DNA of 64,000 nucleotides from Pseudanabaena sp. FACHB-2040. Lineage in GTDB: Bacteria; Cyanobacteriota; Cyanobacteriia; Phormidesmidales; Phormidesmidaceae. A program made the position numbers and the translations under genes. Below are positions 52,215 to 60,557 of the stretch, in pieces (within the stretch, counting starts at the first letter, position 1; each line of letters opens with the position of its first letter). The stretch lies in the NCBI RefSeq assembly GCF_014696715.1, contig NZ_JACJQO010000005.1, forward strand, positions 496,001-560,000, read 5' to 3'. The notes beneath the pieces are model-generated. The model ran no database searches and had not been told where the DNA came from. It was given only the letters and a program-made list of their open reading frames with translations.

Positions 52215-52425
52215 GCACAAACTTCTGGAGCAGCAGAGCAGTATCTTCGCCGTCGGGCAGGCCGATGACGTTTTCATAGATCCGGGGGTGTTCGATGGGG
52301 GAAAAGTCTGATTCAGCAGCAGCCGGATCGGGAGCGACAACCAGCAGCGATGCGATCGCACCGACAAACCCAAACACAAACATCCACACCAGAACAGGCA
52401 ACTGCCTGGAAATTTTTCGGTTCAT
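52186..52425 (-). CDS. Small exported hypothetical protein
   Basis: A 79-residue ORF with a basic start (MNRKISRQL) and a strong hydrophobic stretch (WMFVFGFVGAIASLLVVAP) ending near AAAESDF, the pattern of a signal peptide. The mature part is 40 residues (PRIYENVIGLPDGEDT). It overlaps the cobO 3' end by 29 bases antisense. No family recognised. It may be real because of the signal, but is unproven. Confidence 0.45.
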   Translation of the reverse strand: MNRKISRQLPVLVWMFVFGFVGAIASLLVVAPDPAAAESDFSPIEHPRIYENVIGLPDGEDTALLLQKFVLKTQFPAGL

Positions 52426-52616
52426 GGAGGCCCTTACAATTCAACCCGGTAGCTCAAGGACAGTATGCCCAAAGGCTCCAGCGTTCCATTCTAACCATTT
52501 CATCTACCCTTTGACTAAGACGCTGCCTGACGTCAGAAAGTTCAAAGAAATTTGGCCTGCATCTAGCGTATTCATACTATTATCGAGAGCCATGACCCGC
52601 TACATCTGGCCTATGC

Positions 52617-53207
52617 ATGGCTGAGTACCAACCCTCTTTTTTACCTGAAGCTGACCTGCGGGCGGCAGACCTCTCTTGGGCCTATAACCGCACCCCTCAA
52701 GCCGACATCCCCCCAGCAGAACTACAGGACTGGAAACGCCGCATCCTTGATTTTCAGCAGGCGGTTCAGGCGGCTCCCCAGGCCGAGCAGGGTTCTCTCT
52801 TTAGCGCCTGGGAAGCCCCCAACCCAGTCGATGCCCTTGACCCATTTACCCTACCCCAGCGCAACGCCGAGTTTTGGCGCGGCCAATTTAGCGAGTCAGG
52901 AGTGCCCGCACTCTACTTTGTCGTCGATCACGAGCTGCCAATCTTGCTCTATGTAGGCGAAACCATCAAGTCAAACCAGCGCTGGAAAGGCGAACACGAT
53001 TGCAAACGCTACATTCTCAACTACATTGCCGCCCATCGGCCCCACGATTTGCCTGTTAGCGTCAACATTGGCTTTTGGCCGTTTGCCCCGTGCGATCGCA
53101 AAGCCCGCCAGTCCCTCGAATCAGACCTAATCTGTCGCTGGCGATCACCTTTTAATAAAGAAAACTGGACATTTTGGAGCACTCCCTTCGTCGGTGGAAA
53201 AGAGTAA
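52617..53207 (+). CDS. GIY-YIG nuclease-like protein
   Basis: A 196-residue protein. The GIY-YIG core is suggested by ALYFVVDHELPILLYVGETI (strand, strand with LLYVGET) and the Arg/His-rich segment KGEHDCKRYILNYIAAHRP, followed by Glu in QSLESDLICRWRSPFN, a plausible metal-binding Glu. The N-terminal 95 residues are unassigned. The reading frame continues without stop for 64 codons after the TAA, so a degenerate C-terminus or a stop-codon change is possible. Confidence 0.6.
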   Translation: MAEYQPSFLPEADLRAADLSWAYNRTPQADIPPAELQDWKRRILDFQQAVQAAPQAEQGSLFSAWEAPNPVDALDPFTLPQRNAEFWRGQFSESGVPALYFVVDHELPILLYVGETIKSNQRWKGEHDCKRYILNYIAAHRPHDLPVSVNIGFWPFAPCDRKARQSLESDLICRWRSPFNKENWTFWSTPFVGGKE

Positions 53208-53379
53208 AGGGCGATCGCCTACTTTCAGGCCAAGCCCGACTACCAAGAGCGGTGCTACCAAGCGCTGAATGTGCGATCGCCCTTTACAGTGGCGGAGGGG
53301 CTAGATCTACTAGCAGCAGATTTTCATCTACCGCCTACTGAGCGCACCTCCCTAGAAGCCATTCATCCAATTGATGACT

Positions 53380-54555
53380 CTAAGTTCCAAAGCGGATCTT
53401 GAGGTAGTCATCCTCCATCTTGGCCCCTGAGGGTTGTAGGGCTGCTAGGGCTTGAGGCAGCACCAAGTTGCGGCGATGATTGCCAATGCGAATATTGAGT
53501 TCATCCGCAGACTTGCTCAGCTCAATTTTGTCTTTAGGAATGCCCGGCAGATAGACCTCTAGGCTGTAGGCGTTATCGGCCTGCACCACCCGCAGCGTAG
53601 TTTCTTTGTAGTAGACCTGAGCCGGGTCTTCTTCGCCGTAGAGAATGTCCTTTAGACGTTCTAGGGCTGCTAGGCCACACATTTCTTCTGAGAACAGCGG
53701 CACTTCTTTGACCGGCAGCGGGTGGAAGTTCTCATGAATTTCTTGGCGGTACTGCTGCTGGCTTTCCTTCCATCGCTGGAAGAAGGGGTCTTGCACGCTA
53801 TCGGGAATAATGCGGTTGGCAATAATCAAGTCCGTGCCCACATTGTAAAGACTCAGGTAGGCATGAGCCCGCAGAGACTCCTTGATTACCATCTTTTCAG
53901 GGTTGGTCACCAGGCGAACGGAAGTGACGCTAGCATCGGTCAAAACCTTTTCCAACGCCTCTAGCTGCTCGTAAAACTCGTAGGGGGCATCCATGACCTC
54001 CTGAGTAGGCAGGGAGAACCCAGCCACCGGGCGAAAGATCGGCTCAACCAGGGGCCGCAAAGCTGCTGAAACTGCCTGAAAGGGCTTGTAGAGACGACGC
54101 ATATACCAGCCCGCTACCTCCGGCAGGCTCAGTAGCCGTAGGGCCGTTCCGGTCGGAGCAGAGTCGATAATCAGTACATCGAACTCGCCCTCGTCATAGT
54201 GGCGCTTCATCCGCACCAGGCTAAAGATCTCGTCCATGCCGGGGAGAATGGCTAGTTCTTCGGCCTCAACCCCCTCCAACCCCCGCGCCTGAAGCACCTG
54301 GGTAATGTAGCGCTTGACCGCGCCCCAGTTGCCCTCTAACTCCATCAGGGCGTCGAGTTCGGCTCCCCAAAGGTTGGGCTTGACCTGTTTGGGCTTGTGC
54401 TCTAGCTCTATATCGAAGCTGTCGGCCAGGGAGTGAGCCGGGTCGGTGCTCAGCACCAGGGTTTTGTACCCCAGTTCGGCGCAGCGCAGCCCTGTAGCCG
54501 CTGCAACGGAGGTCTTGCCAACCCCGCCCTTGCCAGTCATAAGAAGTACGCGCAT
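53380..54555 (-). CDS. ArsA/Get3-family ATPase with C-terminal HSP20-like domain
   Basis: A 391-residue ATPase. The P-loop is GKGGVGKTS (from the ATG at 54555; one more Met lies upstream), followed by [13 protein letters not shown] (switch I) and [16 protein letters not shown] (switch II). The C-terminal 90 residues ([30 protein letters not shown]) form an alpha-crystallin-like beta sandwich seen in the ArsA_HSP20 family. Relatives insert tail-anchored proteins (Get3) or drive arsenite efflux; the cysteines needed for arsenite sites are not seen. It is divergent from glgA. Confidence 0.88.
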   Translation of the reverse strand: MRVLLMTGKGGVGKTSVAAATGLRCAELGYKTLVLSTDPAHSLADSFDIELEHKPKQVKPNLWGAELDALMELEGNWGAVKRYITQVLQARGLEGVEAEELAILPGMDEIFSLVRMKRHYDEGEFDVLIIDSAPTGTALRLLSLPEVAGWYMRRLYKPFQAVSAALRPLVEPIFRPVAGFSLPTQEVMDAPYEFYEQLEALEKVLTDASVTSVRLVTNPEKMVIKESLRAHAYLSLYNVGTDLIIANRIIPDSVQDPFFQRWKESQQQYRQEIHENFHPLPVKEVPLFSEEMCGLAALERLKDILYGEEDPAQVYYKETTLRVVQADNAYSLEVYLPGIPKDKIELSKSADELNIRIGNHRRNLVLPQALAALQPSGAKMEDDYLKIRFGT

Positions 54556-54558
54556 CAA

Positions 54559-54953
54559 AATCCAGCCCGTCTCAGAAACGTTACATATCTTCTAATCTAT
54601 CGGCTTTGCGAAGGGTTCGGCCATTGAACTCTTGTGGGAATGGGTGCGATCGCTGCCAAAGACCTTTGAATCGACAGTTGATCAACGGTCTGAATTAGAG
54701 GCCGTTAGCTGCATAAAACCCACCGCATAAAACCCGTCGCTACGTATTTTCAGCCGACTGATTGTTTGTCCGATCATAGGCTACCTGATGCGGTCTTGCC
54801 CGGTGTTAGCCGCCCCTTCAACCCTTCTTCATTTCCTCTACCGATTTACTGATTTACAGCATGGTAAAAACGCCACCTTTGTCACTTGCCTCATTTCCAA
54901 CATCCTGTTTGAATGAAAGCTATAAAAATGAAGTTTTATAACGGGAAAGCGGC
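54559..54953. other. Divergent promoter region between the ArsA-like gene and glgA
   Basis: No ORF. It has two copies of GCATAAAACCC (54711-54721 and 54725-54735), 14 bases apart, and an inverted repeat TATAAAA...TTTTATA (54921-54940) just before the glgA ATG. Both could be regulatory. No NtcA or PHO consensus was noticed. Confidence 0.4.
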
Positions 54954-56429
54954 ATGTACATTGTGCAGATTGCCTCAGAGTGCGCTCCGGTAATCAAAGC
55001 AGGTGGTCTGGGAGACGTGGTTTATGGTCTCAGCCGGGAGCTGGAGAGCCGAGGCCACACAGTCGAGCTGATTTTGCCTAAGTACGACTGCATGCGCTAT
55101 GACCACATCTGGGGTTTGCACGATGCCTACCGGGATCTCTATGTACCCTGGTACGGCCATGCGGTGCACTGCTCGGTTTACTGCGGCTGGGTCCACGGAC
55201 GGCTGTGCTTCTTTATTGAGCCGCACAACGATACGGGCTGGTTCAACCGGGGCGCTTACTACGGCTGCGACGACGATGCCATGCGGTTTGCCTTCTTTAG
55301 CAAGGCCGCTCTAGAGTTTTTGCTGAAAAGCAACAAGCGCCCCGACATCCTTCACTGCCATGACTGGCAGACGGGTCTAGTGCCTGTGATGCTGTACGAG
55401 ATGTACAAGTACTACGGCCTGGAGTCTCAGCGGGTGATGTTTACCATCCACAACTTTAAGCACCAGGGCTTTGCGGGCAGCGACATTCTCCATGCCACAG
55501 GGCTAAATCGGGAGGAGTACTATTTCAGCTACGACAAGCTGCAAGACAATTTCAACCCCTTCTCGCTCAATTTCATGAAGGGCGGCATTCTCTACTCCAA
55601 CCACGTCAACACAGTGTCACCTCACCATGCCTGGGAAGCCCGCTATGGCGACTGCAGCTTTGGCCTGGGTCACACCCTCTCGCTGGTTGAAGATAGGTTC
55701 TCCGGCATTCTCAACGGCATCGATTACGACGTGTGGAACCCAGAAAAAGACGATTACATCCCCTATCCCTTTGGGCTCAGCACCTTTGAAGACAAAATTC
55801 TCAACAAGAAAGCATTGCGGGATCGCCTGCTGCTCCAGCAATGCGACAAGCCTCTAATTGCCTTTATTGGCCGGTTAGACGACCAAAAGGGAATGCACTT
55901 GGTCCACCACGCCATGTATTACGCGCTGGAGCAGGGAGCCCAGTTTGTGCTGCTAGGTTCGGCAACAGATCGTCGCACCAATGACTGGTTCTGGCACGAG
56001 AAACGGTTCCTCAATGACAACCCGGATTGTCACCTGGAGCTGAGCTTCAATGAGGAACTGGCCCACCTAATCTATGCAGGTGCCGACATGATTTTGGTGC
56101 CGAGTAACTTTGAGCCTTGCGGCTTGACCCAGATGATCGGCCTAAGATACGGCACAGTGCCCATCGTGCGCGGTGTGGGCGGCCTGGTAAACACCGTCTT
56201 TGACTGGGACTACGACCAGAATCGCCCCCCTGAGGAGCGCAACGGCTTTGTGTTCTACCAGACCGATAATGTTGCCCTAGAGTCGGCCATGAACCGAGCA
56301 CTGGGCTTCTACAACAACGCTCTAGACGGTTTTAAGCAACTGGCCCTGCAGGGCATGCAGTACGACTTCTCTTGGAAGAGTTCAGCGGATGAGTACCTAA
56401 AGGTGTACGAGTACATTCGTCACAAGTAA
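54954..56429 (+). CDS. glgA: Glycogen/starch synthase
   Basis: A 491-residue glycosyltransferase (GT5). ADP-glucose binding: KAGGLGDVVYGLSRELESRG at 16-35. Others: HCHDWQTGLVPVML, NTVSPHHAWE, FIGRLDDQKGMHLVHHAMYY and PSNFEPCGLTQMIGLRYGTV (the C-terminal EPCGLTQ). It extends alpha-1,4-glucan from ADP-glucose. Cyanobacteria carry two GlgA isoforms; this shorter-insert form resembles GlgA2-like types but this is not certain. It is divergent from the ArsA-like gene and has no other glycogen genes nearby. Confidence 0.95.
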   Translation: MYIVQIASECAPVIKAGGLGDVVYGLSRELESRGHTVELILPKYDCMRYDHIWGLHDAYRDLYVPWYGHAVHCSVYCGWVHGRLCFFIEPHNDTGWFNRGAYYGCDDDAMRFAFFSKAALEFLLKSNKRPDILHCHDWQTGLVPVMLYEMYKYYGLESQRVMFTIHNFKHQGFAGSDILHATGLNREEYYFSYDKLQDNFNPFSLNFMKGGILYSNHVNTVSPHHAWEARYGDCSFGLGHTLSLVEDRFSGILNGIDYDVWNPEKDDYIPYPFGLSTFEDKILNKKALRDRLLLQQCDKPLIAFIGRLDDQKGMHLVHHAMYYALEQGAQFVLLGSATDRRTNDWFWHEKRFLNDNPDCHLELSFNEELAHLIYAGADMILVPSNFEPCGLTQMIGLRYGTVPIVRGVGGLVNTVFDWDYDQNRPPEERNGFVFYQTDNVALESAMNRALGFYNNALDGFKQLALQGMQYDFSWKSSADEYLKVYEYIRHK

Positions 56430-56569
56430 CTACTTTTGTCTTGCAGCCTGTGTTGCTGTGCAAAGATTGAGGCAACCCTAACAGTAGGAGAGCTACTGCT
56501 CGGATGTTCTAACCTGGCTGTGCCTTGAGTGACCATACAACTGTTAGAAAAGCCAGTCAGCAGCGTACT

Positions 56570-57496
56570 TTAACTCGGGCCGGCTCGGCTCTGCAGCCCT
56601 TTTCCCAGCAGGTCGTTGGCAATTGCAGTTCCCAGCAAGATCAGGCTGCAGCCCGCCACCATTGAAGCCGTCACGGTTTCTTCCAAAACTGTGACTCCCC
56701 ACAGCATGGCAAACAAAGGAACCAGGTAGGTGACAGTTAGGGCCTTCGTCGAACCAACGTTTTGAATCAGGCGGAAGTAGAGAATATATGCCAGCGACGT
56801 TGAGCATAGGGCCAGGGCTAGCACGGCTGCCAGAATACTCGCTGAAGGGGGCGCTACTGGCAAGGTAAACGGCAGGGCTGGCAGCAGAAACACGGCTGCA
56901 CTCAGCTGGCTAGCTGTTGCGATCGCAATCGGCGGCACACCCGCTAGCTGCTGTCTGGCGTAGGGTGCTGCGATCGCATACAGTGAAGACGCCAACAGCC
57001 CCGCAGCTACCGCTCTAAAGAAGGCAGGCGTCATGACAACAGGCTGCCAGCCGATTAAGACCGTCACTCCCGCAAAACCCAAGGCAAATCCTAGCAGGCG
57101 GCTGCCGGTTAACCTTTCCTTGAGCCAAACTGCTGCTACGACAGAGCCAAACAGCGGCGAGGTCGCGTTGACAATTGAAGTAAACCCAGCAGGCAGAGAC
57201 AGAGAAGCAAAGGCAAGCAGAGAAAAGGGCAGGGCCGAATTGATGCAGCCCACGACAAATAGCGGCAGGGCCGCCCGCCGCACATGAGGCCACAACTTCA
57301 GGCGAAGCAGCAGCGGCAGCAGTGCCAGCCCCGCCACCAAAACCCGCAGCTCAATTAGCCAAATGGGTCCAAGGACAGGCGCTGCCAGCCGCATAAACAG
57401 AAAGGAGCCACCCCAGAGGGCAGCTAGCAGCAACAGTTCGGCCAGGTCTGAAAGTCGCATAGCGGGTTGGCTAAAGGATTGCAGAATGGGATGCAA
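56570..57496 (-). CDS. EamA/DMT-superfamily transporter
   Basis: A 308-residue membrane protein with about ten membrane spans in two homologous halves (LLLAALWGGSFLFMRLAAP; LAALFAMLWGVTVLEE-like in the C-half). EamA repeats have GGSFLFMRL and IWLIELRVLVAGLALLPLLL. These carriers export metabolites, often amino acids; substrate here is unknown. The C-terminus is short and basic. It lies alone on the minus strand between glgA and an oxidoreductase gene. Confidence 0.88.
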   Translation of the reverse strand: MHPILQSFSQPAMRLSDLAELLLLAALWGGSFLFMRLAAPVLGPIWLIELRVLVAGLALLPLLLRLKLWPHVRRAALPLFVVGCINSALPFSLLAFASLSLPAGFTSIVNATSPLFGSVVAAVWLKERLTGSRLLGFALGFAGVTVLIGWQPVVMTPAFFRAVAAGLLASSLYAIAAPYARQQLAGVPPIAIATASQLSAAVFLLPALPFTLPVAPPSASILAAVLALALCSTSLAYILYFRLIQNVGSTKALTVTYLVPLFAMLWGVTVLEETVTASMVAGCSLILLGTAIANDLLGKGLQSRAGPS

Positions 57497-57643
57497 CAGG
57501 ATTCTTCCCAGCTTGGCTATCTAGTCGGAGCACAAAGCCCGTCTTGTTACCAGAGAGGAAAAGCAGGGATAGAATCTGAGGCTGCATGGACTCAAGTTAT
57601 CAACCGTCCAGTCTCCAAGCCACCCGATTCTTGCGCTGATAGG

Positions 57644-58519
57644 TTAGCCCATTCCAGACTGCTGCCGCACGCTGCGGGCTAGAGCCGACACATCTTCGTC
57701 GCCAAACCCTTGAGCAATCAGGCCATTTTCGATCTGCTCCACAAAGGCTGCCATCGGTAGGCTCACTCTGAGTTCTCGTGCGGCTTCTAGTGCGATCGCA
57801 AGATCCTTGCGGTGCAGCCGCACCCGAAACCCCAGAGGATAGCTGTTGCTGATCATGTTGCCAGAGCGGTGAGTCAGCCCCCAAGAACCAGCCGCCCCAC
57901 TACCGACGGCCTGCACCACCTGCTCCATCTCCAGCCCAGCCTTTAAGCCTAGAGCCATGCCTTCGGCCACGGCCCAGTAGGTGCCTGCCACAATGATCTG
58001 GTTGATCGCCTTCGTGATCTGTCCAGCTCCAATAGGCCCAACATGGGTGAGGGTTTTACCCATCGCAGCCAGCACCGACTGCACCCGCTCAACCACTGCC
58101 GCCTCACCCCCAATCATGATCGATAGCGTGCCCTGCTTGGCTCCTTCCGAACCGCCCGAAACCGGCGCATCCAGCATCGCAATGTCTTTTGCCGCCAGTT
58201 CCCCAGCAATTCGCCGCGTTACCCCAGGGCTAATTGTAGACATATCAACCACCACTGTCCCCGGCTGCGCTCCGTAAATCACCCCGCCCTCACCCAGAAT
58301 GACGGTCTCTACGTCCGGCGTATCGCTAACGCAGGTGATCACCACCTCTGCCGCTGTCACTGCTGCCTGGGGAGACTCGGCCCGGCTAGCCCCAGCCTCC
58401 GCCACAGGCACCTCCCGCTCACGAGTCCGGTTGTGCACCGTGACCTCATGCCCCGCCTTGAGCAGGTTCAGCGCCATCGGCACCCCCATCGTTCCCATTC
58501 CAATAAAGGCAACCTTCAT
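57644..58519 (-). CDS. NAD(P)-dependent beta-hydroxyacid dehydrogenase
   Basis: A 291-residue oxidoreductase: Rossmann GMGTMGVPMALNLLKAGHEV, DMSTISPGVTRRIA (substrate Ser/Thr), the signature DAPVSGGSEGAKQGTLSIMI, the catalytic Lys in GAGQITKAINQIIV and GFRVRLHRKDLAIALEAARE. The family includes 2-hydroxy-3-oxopropionate reductase and 3-hydroxyisobutyrate dehydrogenase. Photorespiratory tartronate semialdehyde reduction is a reasonable role in a cyanobacterium but not proven. Confidence 0.9.
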   Translation of the reverse strand: MKVAFIGMGTMGVPMALNLLKAGHEVTVHNRTREREVPVAEAGASRAESPQAAVTAAEVVITCVSDTPDVETVILGEGGVIYGAQPGTVVVDMSTISPGVTRRIAGELAAKDIAMLDAPVSGGSEGAKQGTLSIMIGGEAAVVERVQSVLAAMGKTLTHVGPIGAGQITKAINQIIVAGTYWAVAEGMALGLKAGLEMEQVVQAVGSGAAGSWGLTHRSGNMISNSYPLGFRVRLHRKDLAIALEAARELRVSLPMAAFVEQIENGLIAQGFGDEDVSALARSVRQQSGMG

Positions 58520-58576
58520 CGATCGTGTTCTCCAGGTGGTTGTGGTCAGGTTATCACGAGGGAGTAGGTGGGTAGA

Positions 58577-58599
58577 GGGTGAAGGGTGAAGGGTAGGGG
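58577..58599 (+). other. Potential G-quadruplex motif
   Basis: Four G-runs spaced by TGAA, TGAA and TA, between a divergent pair of genes on the plus strand. It fits the G3-N1-7 rule. Confidence 0.5.
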
Positions 58600-58722
58600 A
58601 GTGGGGAGCAGAGACAACACAAGTCCCCTAGCTCATCTACTCATCTACTCTCCCACTCATCCACCCCGCGTCTTCTTCAGCAAAACGGTAGAATTTCATA
58701 CGACACTCTCACCCTCGAACCT

Positions 58723-59775
58723 ATGTTGGAATCGCTCAGGGCAGTCCAAAAAAAGGCTGGCGCTCAGTTTGATGATCAGGGAATTCCGCTGTCTTTTGGT
58801 CAGGATGGGGGGGCGCTGGCGGCGGTTGAGAAGGGGGTAGCGGTGTGCGATCGCAGTCATTGGGGTCTCTTGCAGGTTTCTGATGAGGATCGGTTGCGCT
58901 TTTTGCACAACCAGAGCACCAATGACTTTCAGCGGCTCAAGCCAGGAGAGGGGTGTGAGACGGTCTTTGTCACTTCGACGGCGAGAACAATTGATTTAGC
59001 GACCGCTTATGCCACAGAGGCAGCGGTGCTGTTGCTGACTTCTCCTGGTCAAGATGAGCGGCTAATGACCTGGATGGACCGCTATATCTTTTTTGCTGAT
59101 AAGGTCAAGCTGAAAAACTTAACGGCTGAAACAGCCATATTCTCACTGGTAGGGCCAGAGAGCGGCTCGCTGTTGACTCGGTTAGGGGAAGTTGCTTTGC
59201 CAGAGCCGCTGCATAGCCACACGCTCACCACCTTGGGCCAGGCAGAGGTGCGAGTTGCCGCAGGCAGTGGGCTAGCCTCCCCTGGATTTACCTTGCTGGT
59301 AGCGGTTGAGCAGGCAGCAGACCTCTGGCAGACCTTGGTAGAGGCTGATGCCGTTGCTGCGGGTGAAACTGTATGGAATCAGCTGCGGGTACAGCAGGGC
59401 CGCCCGGTGCCTGGCGCAGAGCTGACCGAGGACTACAACCCTCTCGAAGCGGGACTGTGGCAAACACTCTCCTTTGAAAAGGGTTGCTACATCGGCCAGG
59501 AAACCATTGCTCGGCTTAACACCTACAAAGGGGTTAAGCAGCAGCTTTGGGGCCTACAACTGCAGGGACAAGCCAGCCCCGGCACCCCCATTACCCTAGG
59601 CGACGACAAGGTTGGCTTGCTGACTAGTGTTGTGGAAACAGCAACAGGCACTTTGGGGCTGGGCTATATCCGTACCAAAGCAGGCGGCGCAGGGTTGACC
59701 GTTAGGGTCGGGGATACAAACGCAACGGTAATCGAGGTACCTTTCCTCTCACGGGGCTATTTGGCCGCTGAGTGA
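58723..59775 (+). CDS. ygfZ: Folate-binding protein YgfZ/GcvT-like
   Basis: A 350-residue GcvT-like protein. The diagnostic motif KGCYIGQETIARL near 247 carries the conserved Cys. The N-terminal section has LSFGQDGGALAAVEKGVAVC and SHWGLLQVSDEDRLRFLHNQ, folate-domain features. YgfZ proteins assist assembly or repair of iron-sulfur enzymes with tetrahydrofolate. Unrelated to the SoxA GcvT domain at 1893. It is divergent from the oxidoreductase gene. Length is normal. Confidence 0.9.
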   Translation: MLESLRAVQKKAGAQFDDQGIPLSFGQDGGALAAVEKGVAVCDRSHWGLLQVSDEDRLRFLHNQSTNDFQRLKPGEGCETVFVTSTARTIDLATAYATEAAVLLLTSPGQDERLMTWMDRYIFFADKVKLKNLTAETAIFSLVGPESGSLLTRLGEVALPEPLHSHTLTTLGQAEVRVAAGSGLASPGFTLLVAVEQAADLWQTLVEADAVAAGETVWNQLRVQQGRPVPGAELTEDYNPLEAGLWQTLSFEKGCYIGQETIARLNTYKGVKQQLWGLQLQGQASPGTPITLGDDKVGLLTSVVETATGTLGLGYIRTKAGGAGLTVRVGDTNATVIEVPFLSRGYLAAE

Positions 59776-59876
59776 ACTCTGCAAGAGGTTTATCCAGGGG
59801 ATTAAGGGGTGTCTCAGGCGAGCCCGTCTGACATCCTTAGTTGAGCCTCGAATTCCACGCGCCTTAAACGGATGGG

Positions 59877-60557
59877 TTAAGAGAATAAATTTCGCAGCCC
59901 TTCGGGAGCAGCTTGAAACAGGTTACGAAGCACTTCAGGCGATCGCCAAAGCAGATAGCCTAGGGTGCCAAACAAAACCGTGTTCAGGGCGGTTAACCCG
60001 TAGCTTACACAGAGCAACAGCCCGTCTTCCTCCAGGGTGGCAATGACAAAGGCCAGAATGCCGACGGTAGGAATAGGGTTGGTCATGGGCACAGGGCTCA
60101 TTAACAGCAGCGCCAGCCAGCTAATGCAGAAGCCGTTGATCTGCCACACCGCAGGATGTTGGGTAATGCCTGACCAGCGGGGATGAGCAATGCGCTCTAT
60201 CCAACGGCTCAGGCGCTTGAGGGGATTGAGCATTTGCTGGGCCAGTTTCTGGGGAAACTGAAAGCGGGCAATCCGCTCAGGCAGCCAAGGGGATCGCCGC
60301 CCCAGAGCCATCTGAGCAGACAGCAGCAGCGCTCCCCCGCCTAATACCGTGGTAAAACCTGGCGGCAGCGGCACGAGAAATGGCAACACCAGCAGCCCAA
60401 TCACCAGTGAGAATCCCCGTTCCTGGGTTTCAGCCAAAATTTGGCCGAGGGTAAGGGGCTGATCAATGAGCCTTTCCAGCAGAGCCCTAATTGCCTCAGA
60501 GAAGTGAACGGGCAAGTTCTCTGGCTCTTCTGGGGCTAGATTCGACGGTTCTTCCAT
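59877..60557 (-). CDS. exoD: ExoD-family membrane protein
   Basis: A 226-residue protein: N-terminal acidic tail, then [40 protein letters not shown] (conserved Pro-rich turn), [13 protein letters not shown] and [20 protein letters not shown]. This is the ExoD family; exoD of Rhizobium is linked to exopolysaccharide and alkali tolerance, but the molecular function is not known. Four to five hydrophobic spans. Its start overlaps the end of the P-type ATPase gene by 22 bases, so it is translated with it. Confidence 0.85.
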   Translation of the reverse strand: MEEPSNLAPEEPENLPVHFSEAIRALLERLIDQPLTLGQILAETQERGFSLVIGLLVLPFLVPLPPGFTTVLGGGALLLSAQMALGRRSPWLPERIARFQFPQKLAQQMLNPLKRLSRWIERIAHPRWSGITQHPAVWQINGFCISWLALLLMSPVPMTNPIPTVGILAFVIATLEEDGLLLCVSYGLTALNTVLFGTLGYLLWRSPEVLRNLFQAAPEGLRNLFS

